Part shown: in pieces, positions 8,445 to 16,055 of the stretch
How positions within the stretch are numbered: position 1 is the stretch's first letter
How the letters are laid out: the number at the start of each line of letters is the position of its first letter
DNA from: Brevundimonas alba
GTDB lineage: Bacteria > Pseudomonadota > Alphaproteobacteria > Caulobacterales > Caulobacteraceae
DNA: 64,000 nucleotides
Reading direction: 5' to 3'
Assembly: GCF_011927945.1 (NCBI RefSeq)
Contig: NZ_JAATJM010000001.1
Coordinates: 1,931,501-1,995,500 of the forward strand
The notes under the pieces: generated by a model
The model's input: only the letters and a program-made list of their open reading frames with translations
Database searches by the model: none
Told to the model about the DNA's origin: nothing
Program-made: the position numbers and the translations under genes

Positions 8445-9241
8445 GCGCCGTCGAAGCACAGGCCAAGCCGGCTCCAGAACCCGAACGCCTGATCGAGGTG
8501 CGCGGACTGCTGAGCCAGTTCGGCGAGCGGACGATCCACGAGGACCTCGACCTCGATGTCGAGCGGGGCGAGGTGCTGGGCGTGGTGGGCGGCTCGGGTA
8601 CGGGCAAGACGGTGCTGCTGAATACGATCATCGGACTGAAGGAGCCGGAGGGCGGCACGGTGAAGGTGCTCGGCCACGACCGCGCCGACCTGAGCAAGGA
8701 GCAGGAGGCGGACTTCGAGCGCCGCACCGGCATCCTGTTCCAGCAGGGCGCGCTGTTCTCGTCTCTGAGCGTGATCGACAACGTCGCTTCGCCGCTCGTC
8801 GAGCATACGCGGCTGTCGAAGGACGTGATTCGGGAGCTGGCCGAGATGAAGATCGCCATGGTCGGGCTGAAGCCCGAGGCGCATCATCTCAAGCCGGCCG
8901 AGCTGTCGGGCGGGATGCGCAAGCGGGTCGGACTGGCCCGGGCGCTGGCGCTGGATCCGGAACTGCTGTTCTTGGACGAGCCGACGGCGGGCCTGGATCC
9001 GATCGGCGCCGCGGCGTTCGACGACCTGATCCGCCAGCTGTCCGATGATCTCGGGCTGACGGTCTTCATGATCACCCACGACCTCGACAGCCTCTATGCC
9101 ATCACCGACAAGGTGGCGGTGCTGGCGGACAAGCACGTCGTGGCCAAGGCTCCGGTGCAGGAACTGGAAAAATCGGACCATCCGTGGATCCGGGAATACT
9201 TCCTCGGCCCGCGCGGTCGCGCCGGCAAGAAGGCCGCCTGA
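8441..9241 (+). CDS. mlaF: MlaF ATP-binding subunit of phospholipid ABC transporter
   Basis: 266 residues. Walker A is GGSGTGKT (about residue 50), the ABC signature is LSGGMRKRVGLARA, Walker B is LLFLDEPTAGLD, and the switch histidine is in MITHDL. The MlaF-type signature (SGGMRKR) separates it from importer ATPases. It starts at GTG 8441, which overlaps the TGA of mlaE (GTGA), so the two are translationally coupled. It powers the MlaE core. Confidence 0.95.
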   Translation: MSAVEAQAKPAPEPERLIEVRGLLSQFGERTIHEDLDLDVERGEVLGVVGGSGTGKTVLLNTIIGLKEPEGGTVKVLGHDRADLSKEQEADFERRTGILFQQGALFSSLSVIDNVASPLVEHTRLSKDVIRELAEMKIAMVGLKPEAHHLKPAELSGGMRKRVGLARALALDPELLFLDEPTAGLDPIGAAAFDDLIRQLSDDLGLTVFMITHDLDSLYAITDKVAVLADKHVVAKAPVQELEKSDHPWIREYFLGPRGRAGKKAA

Positions 9242-9254
9242 GGAGAGCGGAGAG

Positions 9255-10193
9255 ATGGAAAGAGACGCCCACTATGCCGCCGTCGGCATCGCCACCGTCG
9301 CCCTTCTGGCGGCGCTGGCCGTGTTCGCCATCTGGCTGGCCCGGCTGCAATTCAACAGCGACTACGACGTCTATGACATCGTCTTCTACGGTCCGGTTCG
9401 CGGTCTGTCAGAGGGTGGCGAGGTGCATTTCAACGGCATCCGCGTCGGCGAGGTCACGGACCTGAACCTCGATCCGAACAAGGGCGATCAGGTGATCGCG
9501 CGCATCCGTATCGACGGCACCACGCCGGTTCGCGTCACGTCGCGCGCCCAGCTGGAGCCGCAGGGCATCACCGGCCTCAACTACATCCAGATCACCGCGG
9601 GCAATCCGAACAGCGCGATCCTGAAGACCCAGTATCCCGACAACGTCGTGCCGGTGATCCAGAGCCAGCCGTCGCCGATCGCGGAGCTGCTGTCGGGGTC
9701 CGGGACGGTGCTGGCGCAGACGGTGGATGCGCTGAACCGGATCAACCGGGTGCTGTCGGACGACAATGTGCGGTCCTTCTCGACCAGCCTGAAGAACATC
9801 GAATCCCTGTCGACCGAGCTTGAGGCGCGGAAGGGAATGTTCGAGCAACTGGAGCAGGCCCTGACCCGCGCCAACGCGGCCATCGAGGAGTACCGCCTGC
9901 TGGGCGCCGACGCACGGCGGATCGTAGACACCGACGGCCGCGAGGCCATCGCCAACATCAACAAGGCGGCGCAGCAGGCGGAGCAGGCGGCGGCCTCGGC
10001 CAACCGCACGATCGGCGGCCTCGAGCGGCCGGTCGGCGACTTCGCCACGACGACGCTGCCGCAACTCCAGCAGACCATCCAGTCGCTCGACGAGGCGACG
10101 CGGTCGCTGCAGGGCCTCATCGACGAGGTCCGCAGCAGTCCGCGCGACTTCATCGGCCGTCCCGCCTCCAATGAGATCGAGGTCCAGCCATGA
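9255..10193 (+). CDS. mlaD: MlaD-type MCE domain substrate-binding protein
   Basis: 312 residues. One N-terminal membrane anchor (VGIATVALLAALAVFAIWLA, residues 9-28) is followed by an MCE domain (VYDIVFYGPVRGLSEGGEV, then FNGIRVGEV). In known systems MCE domains form a hexameric ring with a lipid channel on the periplasmic side of MlaE. The C-terminal half, about residues 160-300, is predicted helical and coiled-coil (EQLEQALTRANAAIEEY), longer than E. coli MlaD (183 residues) and closer to the long MCE proteins. ATG 9255 follows GGAGAG. The stop overlaps the next ATG. Confidence 0.93.
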   Translation: MERDAHYAAVGIATVALLAALAVFAIWLARLQFNSDYDVYDIVFYGPVRGLSEGGEVHFNGIRVGEVTDLNLDPNKGDQVIARIRIDGTTPVRVTSRAQLEPQGITGLNYIQITAGNPNSAILKTQYPDNVVPVIQSQPSPIAELLSGSGTVLAQTVDALNRINRVLSDDNVRSFSTSLKNIESLSTELEARKGMFEQLEQALTRANAAIEEYRLLGADARRIVDTDGREAIANINKAAQQAEQAAASANRTIGGLERPVGDFATTTLPQLQQTIQSLDEATRSLQGLIDEVRSSPRDFIGRPASNEIEVQP

Positions 10194-10807
10194 CCCTTCG
10201 CGCCATTACCCGCCTCGCCGCCGCCGGAGCGCTCGCCGCCCTCGTCGGCGCCTGCGCCCTGCTGTCCTCGCCCGATCCGGTGCAGCTGTACCGGTTCGGT
10301 TCGGACGCCAGCACGTCGCCGACGAGCCCGATGGCGCAGTCGCCGATGCCGGTGCTGATGCGGCCCGTGAACTTCCCGGAGGCGTCCAAGGGCGATCGCA
10401 TCCTCGGCGTGACAGGCCTTGAGGCGGCCTACATCAAGGGAGCCCGCTGGGTATCGCCCGCTGAAGATCTGTACGGCCAAAGCCTGCAGGCGGCGTTCGC
10501 GAGCCAGGCGACGCGGGTGCGGATCATCGGCCTGCGCGAGGCGTCGACCGCCGTGCGGACGCTGGACATCGACATTCAGGCCTTCGAGGCGCGTTACGCC
10601 GCCCCGGGAGCCGTGCCGGAGGTGCTGGTCACCGCGCGGGCGCGGATTCTGCGCTATCCCGAGCGGACGGTGGTGACGGAGAAGGCCTTCACGGTCCGGC
10701 AGCCAGCGGCCGAGAACCGGATCGGCGCGATCGTCGAGGCCTTTGATATGGCCAGCCGCGACCTGAATACGCAGATCGTCAGCTGGACCGAGGCGAACGT
10801 CGGCTGA
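10190..10807 (+). CDS. ABC-type transport auxiliary lipoprotein (PqiC/DUF330-like)
   Basis: 205 residues. A lipoprotein signal with lipobox LVGAC (Cys about residue 23) predicts a lipid-anchored periplasmic protein. The body matches ABC-type transport auxiliary proteins of the PqiC type that accompany MCE systems (AEDLYGQSLQAAF, then DIDIQAFEARY). It overlaps mlaD by ATGA and closes the operon. It is thought to link the MCE ring to the outer membrane; the exact role here is inferred from context. Its TGA is directly followed by the stop of the convergent gene (TGATCA). Confidence 0.88.
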   Translation: MTLRAITRLAAAGALAALVGACALLSSPDPVQLYRFGSDASTSPTSPMAQSPMPVLMRPVNFPEASKGDRILGVTGLEAAYIKGARWVSPAEDLYGQSLQAAFASQATRVRIIGLREASTAVRTLDIDIQAFEARYAAPGAVPEVLVTARARILRYPERTVVTEKAFTVRQPAAENRIGAIVEAFDMASRDLNTQIVSWTEANVG

Positions 10808-11653
10808 TCAGAGCGGCGCGCGCAGGGCGGACAGGCGGCCCTCGATCTCGCCGCGGCGGGCGCGGGACGCGGTCAGTTCGGCGAGCGTGCGGTCAATGCG
10901 GGCCAGCAGGGCGTCGCGCAGGCTTATCAGCCGCTCGCGATCGGGGCGCACCTTCTTCGGGCGTTTGCCGGCGAGACCGAGGGCTTCGCTCCAGCCCTGT
11001 CGCCATTCCACGAAGCCGTCGCCGCAGGCTTTGAGCGCCTCCGCAGCGCGGGCGTCTGCGTTCTGGGCACCGCGGATCAGGGGCAAGGCGCCGAGGGCGG
11101 CGGCGCGGCAGGCGTCGAGTGTCGCCTTGCGCTCTTCCAGAGGATGCGGCGGGGCGTCGTCGGCGGCGACGTGGCCGGAGAGGCGGCGGGCGGCGGCGAG
11201 GAGGTGGGCGTCGATCTCGACCATGGCGTCGCGTAGTTCGGACCAGAGGCCGTCCAGAGCCCCGGAGCGGCGGGCGGCGTCCTCGATCCGGCCGGTCAGA
11301 TCGTTGGCGACATCGGAGACGGCGGCCGCAGCGTGGCGGAAGCTTTCGCGGAAGGCCTTGAGCCGGCCGTTGCGGCTGTCGAACAGGCCGGCGAGGCCGC
11401 GGCGGGGTTCGAGCGCCGACGGATCGAGCCGGGCAAGGGCGGCGCGGGCGTTGGCGAGACGTTCGGCGGCCGCGGCCAGATCGCCGGTGCGGGCGGCGGC
11501 GAGCGCCTGTTCCAGTTTGGCGACGGCGGCGGCCCGGGCGGGCTCGGCGAAGGCGTCGGTCGTGGCGTCATCCGAGGCGGAGTGGATCGCCTCGACGCGG
11601 GCGGCGTCGGGCGTCGGGGCGTGGCCCTGCCAGCGGTAGGCTCCGTCGGCCAT
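10808..11653 (-). CDS. Uncharacterised helical protein, weakly TelA-like
   Basis: 281 residues, almost entirely Ala/Arg/Glu/Leu-rich and predicted alpha-helical, with no signal peptide or membrane segment. The middle (AGLFDSRNGRLKAFRESF and the helices after it) has a spacing of charged and small residues that recalls TelA/KlaA toxic-anion resistance proteins, but the similarity is weak and I do not assign that function. ATG 11653 has GGAG eight bases upstream; a GTG one codon earlier is possible. It stands alone, convergent with the Mla operon and divergent from the oxidase-like gene. Confidence 0.7.
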   Translation of the reverse strand: MADGAYRWQGHAPTPDAARVEAIHSASDDATTDAFAEPARAAAVAKLEQALAAARTGDLAAAAERLANARAALARLDPSALEPRRGLAGLFDSRNGRLKAFRESFRHAAAAVSDVANDLTGRIEDAARRSGALDGLWSELRDAMVEIDAHLLAAARRLSGHVAADDAPPHPLEERKATLDACRAAALGALPLIRGAQNADARAAEALKACGDGFVEWRQGWSEALGLAGKRPKKVRPDRERLISLRDALLARIDRTLAELTASRARRGEIEGRLSALRAPL

Positions 11654-11809
11654 CACTCAGACTCCGGCTCCGGCACCCTGCCGGCGCGAGACTATGGCTA
11701 CGACTTGGGCGCGGTGGCAACGGCGACGCTTGAGCCGATTGCTGCTTCGGGCGGCGGATGATACCCGGCTGGAGCCCTCCGGCCCGGGAGATCGACACTG
11801 GACGCTCAG

Positions 11810-12976
11810 TTGCACCGAAGGATGGTCCTGGCCGGGCTGGGGTATGCCGGACTGGCCGGATGCGCCTCGGGGCCCGCCGCTCTGACGACATCGACACGGC
11901 CGCGTTTTCAGCCCCAGCCCTTCGCGCGGCTGCTGACCGATCCGGGGCGGCTGAGCCGGATCACGGTGTGCCTGAGGCCTTTCCGGGCGCAGGGGCCGCG
12001 GATCGAGGTGGAGCGGGTCGGCGACAAGCGGGTGGTTCACAACTATGGCCATGGCGGCTCGGGCTGGTCGCTCTCGTGGGGATCGGCCGTCGCGGCGCGC
12101 GATCTGGCGCTGGAAGGTGGTCAGCGGCAGGTGGCCGTCATCGGCTGCGGCGCGCTGGGCCTGACCGCGGCGCTGCAGATCCTGAGGGCGGGGGCGCAGG
12201 TCACGATCTATGCGACCGAACGGACGCCCTATACGCGGTCCGCGCGGGCGACCGGCGTGTGGTCGCCCCAGTCGCGGCTGTCGCTGGAGGGCGGCACGGA
12301 TGCCGGCTTCCCGGCGCGCTGGGAGGCGATGGCGCGGGCGTCCTGGGCGGCGCATCACAGCTTCATCGGGCTGGACGGCGATCCGGTCCGCTTCATCGAC
12401 ACCTACGAGCTGGAGGATGGGTCGGGGGGCGGCGGGGCGGTTGGACCGGCGCCCGTCGACACGTCGGTCCGGTTCCAGCATCTCCGGGGCCAGCTGACCG
12501 ATATCGGCCCGGACGGCCGCGACCTTACCGCGGATGAGCATCCGTTCCCGGTCGCGAGCGCCCTAGTCTATCCGAACATGACCTTCAACGTCGCCGAATA
12601 TGCGCGGCAGATCACGGAGGCCTTCCTGATGGAGGGCGGGCGGATCGCGCAGCGGACGTTTCACGCGCCGTCGGAGCTGGCGGAGCTGGCCGAGCCGGTG
12701 GTGGTCAACTGCACCGGATATGGCGCGCGGGCGCTGTTCGGGGACGAGAGCGTGATTCCGGTGCGGGGCCAGATCGGCTGGCTGACGCCGCAGCCGGAAC
12801 TCACCTACGGGCTGAACTACCGGTCGATCAGCATGGTGCCGCGCCACGACGGGATCGTGATCCAGGCCAATGGCTCGGGCGAGCGGGTCGGTTATGGCAT
12901 CGACGACGAGACGCCGAACCGGGCCGAGACCGAAGAGGCCCTCGCGGTGCTGGCGACGCTGTACCGCGAACGTTAG
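11810..12976 (+). CDS. Circularly permuted D-amino-acid-oxidase-like FAD lipoprotein
   Basis: 388 residues. The N-terminus (HRRMVLAGLGYAGLAGC) reads as a twin-arginine lipoprotein signal, favouring the TTG at 11810 over the ATG at 11822, and predicts a folded, FAD-loaded protein exported by Tat and lipid-anchored. The body has all the signatures of a D-amino-acid oxidase/D-aspartate oxidase but in the wrong order. The LRPFR motif (55-59, substrate-binding Arg) and HNYGHGGSG (77-85), normally near the C-terminus, come first. The FAD-binding VIGCGALG (110-117), normally at residue 5-12, comes after. NCTGYGARALFG and PVRGQIGW follow, and the protein ends where the LRP block would be expected. 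The substrate is unknown. Its stop overlaps the stop of the convergent scoB by four bases. Confidence 0.85.
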   Translation: MHRRMVLAGLGYAGLAGCASGPAALTTSTRPRFQPQPFARLLTDPGRLSRITVCLRPFRAQGPRIEVERVGDKRVVHNYGHGGSGWSLSWGSAVAARDLALEGGQRQVAVIGCGALGLTAALQILRAGAQVTIYATERTPYTRSARATGVWSPQSRLSLEGGTDAGFPARWEAMARASWAAHHSFIGLDGDPVRFIDTYELEDGSGGGGAVGPAPVDTSVRFQHLRGQLTDIGPDGRDLTADEHPFPVASALVYPNMTFNVAEYARQITEAFLMEGGRIAQRTFHAPSELAELAEPVVVNCTGYGARALFGDESVIPVRGQIGWLTPQPELTYGLNYRSISMVPRHDGIVIQANGSGERVGYGIDDETPNRAETEEALAVLATLYRER

Positions 12977-13623
12977 CCGACGCCGGGGGCGACGGTGTAG
13001 GTGGCCTCGGTCTTGGAGGCGACTTCCTCGAGGGTGACGCCGTCGGCCAGTTCGATCAGTTCGAGGCCCGCGCCGTCCGGCTTGACGTCGAAGACGCACA
13101 GGTCGGTGATGACGCGGCTGACCACGCCCGTGCCGGTCAGGGGCAGGGTGCAGGCCTTCAGCACCTTGGACTGGCCGTGCTTGTTGGCGTGATCCATGAC
13201 CACCACCACGCGCTTGACGCCGGCGACGAGATCCATGGCGCCGCCCATGCCCTTCACCAGCTTGCCCGGGATCATCCAGTTTGCGATGTCGCCGTTCTCC
13301 GCCACTTCCATGGCGCCGAGGATGGACAGGTTGATGTGGCCGCCGCGGATCATCGCGAAGCTGTCCGAGGAGCTGAAATAGGAGCTCTCGGGAATCTGGG
13401 TGATCGTTTGCTTGCCGGCGTTGATCAGGTCGGCGTCGACGTCTTCGTCATAAGGGAAGGGGCCCATGCCGAGCATGCCGTTCTCGGACTGGAGGGTGAC
13501 CTCCATGCCTTCGGGGATGTAGTTGGCGACGAGCGTCGGGATGCCGATGCCGAGGTTCACATAGAAGCCGTCCTGCAGCTCCTTCGCGGCGCGTTCGGCC
13601 AGTTGTTCGCGGGTGCGGGGCAT
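12973..13623 (-). CDS. scoB: 3-oxoacid CoA-transferase subunit B
   Basis: 216 residues. It matches the beta subunit of succinyl-CoA:3-ketoacid (or acetoacetate) CoA-transferase. The catalytic glutamate lies in QSENGMLGMG (about residue 47), which forms the covalent glutamyl-CoA intermediate. The N-terminal GIGIPTLVANYI and the AMDLVAGVKRVVVVMDH stretch are typical. The pair transfers CoA from succinyl-CoA to acetoacetate so that ketone bodies can enter central metabolism. It is the last gene of a three-gene leftward operon, four bases after the small membrane protein. Confidence 0.95.
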   Translation of the reverse strand: MPRTREQLAERAAKELQDGFYVNLGIGIPTLVANYIPEGMEVTLQSENGMLGMGPFPYDEDVDADLINAGKQTITQIPESSYFSSSDSFAMIRGGHINLSILGAMEVAENGDIANWMIPGKLVKGMGGAMDLVAGVKRVVVVMDHANKHGQSKVLKACTLPLTGTGVVSRVITDLCVFDVKPDGAGLELIELADGVTLEEVASKTEATYTVAPGVG

Positions 13624-13627
13624 GGGA

Positions 13628-13822
13628 TCAGCCTTGTTGCGGGGCTTCGGCGGCGGCGGCAGGCGCCGCGGACCGGGTCGACTTGCGGAGGTCGCGGGCG
13701 GCGTCGGACAGGTCGTCGCTCAGCGAGCAGGTGTTGAGCATGATCAGGATCAGCAGGATGACGATCCAGACGAGCTTGTCGTTGATCTTCTTCAGCAGGT
13801 CGTAATGGGCCTGGTCATTCAT
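13628..13822 (-). CDS. Small single-pass membrane protein between CoA-transferase subunits
   Basis: 64 residues. A short cytosolic-looking N-terminus ([17 protein letters not shown]) is followed by one strong membrane segment (VWIVILLILIMLNTC, about 18-32) and a C-terminal Ala/Pro-rich tail. I do not recognise the family. It starts at ATG 13822, which overlaps the TGA of scoA, and ends four bases before scoB, so it is translated within the CoA-transferase operon. Its function is unknown. Its tight fit between the two genes and the absence of stops make it a likely real gene. Confidence 0.75.
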   Translation of the reverse strand: MNDQAHYDLLKKINDKLVWIVILLILIMLNTCSLSDDLSDAARDLRKSTRSAAPAAAAEAPQQG

Positions 13823-14526
13823 CACGCGGTCTCCCGCTGACGGATCGTGCGCTGTTCGATGCGCTTCTCGGGCACGGTCAGGACGATGCGGTCGACGTAG
13901 ATGCCGGGGGTGTGGATGTGGTCCGGGTCGATCGAGCCCGTGGGGACGATCTCCTCCACCTCGACGACGCAGGCCTTGCCGGCCGTCGCCATCATCGGAT
14001 TGAAGTTGCGGGCCGTCTTGCGGAAGACGAGGTTGCCGCGCTCGTCGGCCTTCCAGGCCTTGACGATGGACAGGTCGGCGACGAGGCCGGTTTCCATGAC
14101 GTACTGGCGGCCGTCGAACTCGCGGACTTCCTTGCCCTCGGCGACGAGGGTGCCGACGCCAGTGGCGGTGAAGAAGGCGGGGATGCCGGCGCCGCCCGCG
14201 CGGATGCGCTCGGCCAGGGTGCCCTGCGGGTTGAACTCGAGTTGGAGCTCGCCGGCCAGATACTGGCGTTCGAACTCCTTGTTCTCGCCGACGTAGGACG
14301 AGATCATCTTGGCGATCTGGCGCGTCTCCAGCAGTTGGCCGAGGCCGAAGCCGTCGACGCCGGCGTTGTTGGAGATGACCGTCAGACCCTTGGCGCCGCT
14401 GTCGCGCAGGGCCGCGATCAGGTGCTCGGGGATGCCGCAAAGGCCGAAGCCGCCGGACATGACGGTCATGCCGTCGAACGTCAGGCCCTCCAGCGCGGAT
14501 TTCGCGTCGGGGAAGATCTTCCGCAT
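13822..14526 (-). CDS. scoA: 3-oxoacid CoA-transferase subunit A
   Basis: 234 residues. It matches the alpha subunit of 3-oxoacid CoA-transferase: the Gly-rich [14 protein letters not shown] near residue 23 is the classic CoA-transferase signature 1, and the stretch [17 protein letters not shown] is typical of SCOT-A. It works with ScoB as a heteromer. It is the first gene of the leftward operon; any promoter should lie in the 500-base gap to its right. Confidence 0.95.
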   Translation of the reverse strand: MRKIFPDAKSALEGLTFDGMTVMSGGFGLCGIPEHLIAALRDSGAKGLTVISNNAGVDGFGLGQLLETRQIAKMISSYVGENKEFERQYLAGELQLEFNPQGTLAERIRAGGAGIPAFFTATGVGTLVAEGKEVREFDGRQYVMETGLVADLSIVKAWKADERGNLVFRKTARNFNPMMATAGKACVVEVEEIVPTGSIDPDHIHTPGIYVDRIVLTVPEKRIEQRTIRQRETA

Positions 14527-15028
14527 CGCTTCCTCTTATTTTTCACCGCCTGATGAATATCGACGGCCTTTCGCCGTCCGTAACGCGGGCAGGGGCGGGG
14601 AGCAAGGGCGGCGGGGCGCCGTGGCGATGGCAGTCGAACGGGGCTGAGGGTGGTTTTACCCGGGTACAAACTAAAAAAAGGGGTCCGAAGAGTCCGGAGA
14701 GTCGGTTTTGCTCTTGGGGACGCCTGTGGCGGCGAGAGCGGATTTCGATTGTCAAAGACCGGTGGCGGAAACGAGCGGGAGCATTATACGGCCACTGGAT
14801 AGCGTGCTCAGAAGATCAGCTCGAGAAAAGGCGATGTGGCTGAAGTCGCACGGGTTTGTCGCCGCTATCCGACTACAGATCCGCGGATTGCAAGCACAGC
14901 GTCGTGGCGATTTCGTCTCCCCCTGTCGCGGGCGATGGGGAGGAGACGAGAGTGGCACGTTAACCTTTTTCTTCGCGTGAGGCGGGCGTGCGATGGTCAG
15001 GGGGCGGGGATAGCGTAAAAGGCGAGGC
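14527..15028. other. Intergenic gap between scoA and the O-acylation cassette
   Basis: About 500 bases between divergent genes. No open frame here looks like a real gene. It holds a 10-base palindrome TACCCGGGTA at 14657-14666, an AT-rich patch just after it (near 14670), and an imperfect hairpin at 14914-14948. Promoters for scoA and for the rightward cassette are expected here but none is clear enough to place. Confidence 0.6.
14914..14948. repeat. Imperfect hairpin, possible dispersed intergenic repeat
   Basis: CGTCTCC at 14914-14920 is complementary to GGAGACG at 14942-14948, with further C/G-rich pairing (CCCC against GGGG) inside. Such short G/C hairpins are common as scattered intergenic repeats in Caulobacterales, but copy number cannot be judged from one window. 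Confidence 0.4.
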
Positions 15029-16051
15029 TTGGGTGACTGGCGTTCGGGGGACGAGTTGCGGGCTGGCGTCAACACATTGACGGTGACCTTCGTGGTCGGG
15101 GTGCTGGCCGGACTGCTGCTGACGCCGGACGGGCGGCACTGGCTGCGCAATCCGACGGTGATGCTGGGCGACCGGGCGAATGCCTCGGCCCCGGCCGAGC
15201 GGCTGCCAGCCGCCCCCGCACCGGTCGTGGCGGTCGCCGCACCCGCCATGCCGGCCGTTACGCCGCTGTCGGCGCGGCTTACGCACGGGCCGCTGCGGAT
15301 TGGCGTGTTCGGTGACTCGATGGCGGACGGCCTTTACGCCGGCCTGTACCGCGACCTGCGCGACCAGCCGAAGGTGACGGTGACGCGGTTTTCAGAGGTG
15401 TCGACGGGCCTGTCGCGATACGACTACGTCGACATCCAGGCCAAGACCGAGCGGCAGATCAACGAGACGCCGGTCGATGTGGCGGTGATCCTGTTCGGCA
15501 CCAATGACGCCCAGGGCATCAGCCTGGATGGCGTGATCCACGACTTCGGCACCGAGGGCTGGAAGGCCGCCTATGCGACGCGGATCGACAATCTGGTGGC
15601 GATGCTGCGTAGCCGCGACGTTGCGGTCTACTGGGTCGGACTGCCGCGCATGAAGAGCGAGCGGTTCGACGGCCGGATGGCGCTGATCAACGGCGTCGTC
15701 GAGGCCCGGATGAAGGCGCTGGGCGTGCCGTATCTGGAGACCACGGGCCTGACCTCGAACGACGAGGGGCGCTACGAGGCCTATCTGCCGAACCCCAGCG
15801 GGCGGAAGGTGCTGATGCGGGCCAACGACGGGATCCACATGTCGATGGCCGGCTATCTGCGCATGAGCGGACCGGTGGCCGAGCGGCTGAAGCGGGACGC
15901 CGGGCTGTCAGTTCCTTCTACCGCTCATCCCCGCGAAGGCGGGGATCCAGTCCTGTCCAGCGAAGCGCCGGGGCTTGAGGACAATGGGCGTGGGGACTCC
16001 AGGGCACGACCGGTCACCCAAAGAACTGGGTCCCCGCCTTCGCGGGGATGA
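15029..16051 (+). CDS. Membrane-anchored SGNH hydrolase (DUF459-like), C-terminus altered by palindromic element
   Basis: 340 residues. One N-terminal membrane segment (TLTVTFVVGVLAGLLL, about 17-32) and a Pro/Ala-rich linker lead to an SGNH fold: block I is VFGDSMADGLY (about residue 93), block III is LFGTNDAQG, block V is DGIHMSMAGY. The family is that of DUF459 proteins, thought to work on acyl groups of envelope sugars. The last ~43 residues (from TAHPREGGDPV to GSPPSRG) are encoded by a palindromic element at 15921-16055 and are not part of the fold; the original protein probably ended near residue 298. The start is a TTG after GGCGAGG; later TTG/GTG starts at 15077 or 15083 would shorten the tail before the membrane segment. 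Confidence 0.85.
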   Translation: MGDWRSGDELRAGVNTLTVTFVVGVLAGLLLTPDGRHWLRNPTVMLGDRANASAPAERLPAAPAPVVAVAAPAMPAVTPLSARLTHGPLRIGVFGDSMADGLYAGLYRDLRDQPKVTVTRFSEVSTGLSRYDYVDIQAKTERQINETPVDVAVILFGTNDAQGISLDGVIHDFGTEGWKAAYATRIDNLVAMLRSRDVAVYWVGLPRMKSERFDGRMALINGVVEARMKALGVPYLETTGLTSNDEGRYEAYLPNPSGRKVLMRANDGIHMSMAGYLRMSGPVAERLKRDAGLSVPSTAHPREGGDPVLSSEAPGLEDNGRGDSRARPVTQRTGSPPSRG

Positions 16052-16055
16052 GCGG
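15921..16055. repeat. Palindromic insertion element with 31-bp inverted ends
   Basis: The left arm 15921-15951 and the right arm 16025-16055 are inverted copies matching at 30 of 31 positions, each containing CCCCGCGAAGGCGGGG-type sequence. The centre is 73 bases. It encodes HPREGGDPV and SPPSRG, peptide strings often seen where this sort of element enters genes in alphaproteobacteria. It lies across the junction of two genes, giving a new C-terminus and stop (16051) to the first and a GGGGATGAG ribosome site immediately before the TTG (16056) of the second. Confidence 0.85.

Noticed and set aside
14553-14843. Possible 96-codon gene in the gap right of scoA
   Set aside because: No ribosome site, Arg/Gly-rich composition without hydrophobic core, and it spans palindromes of the intergenic region.
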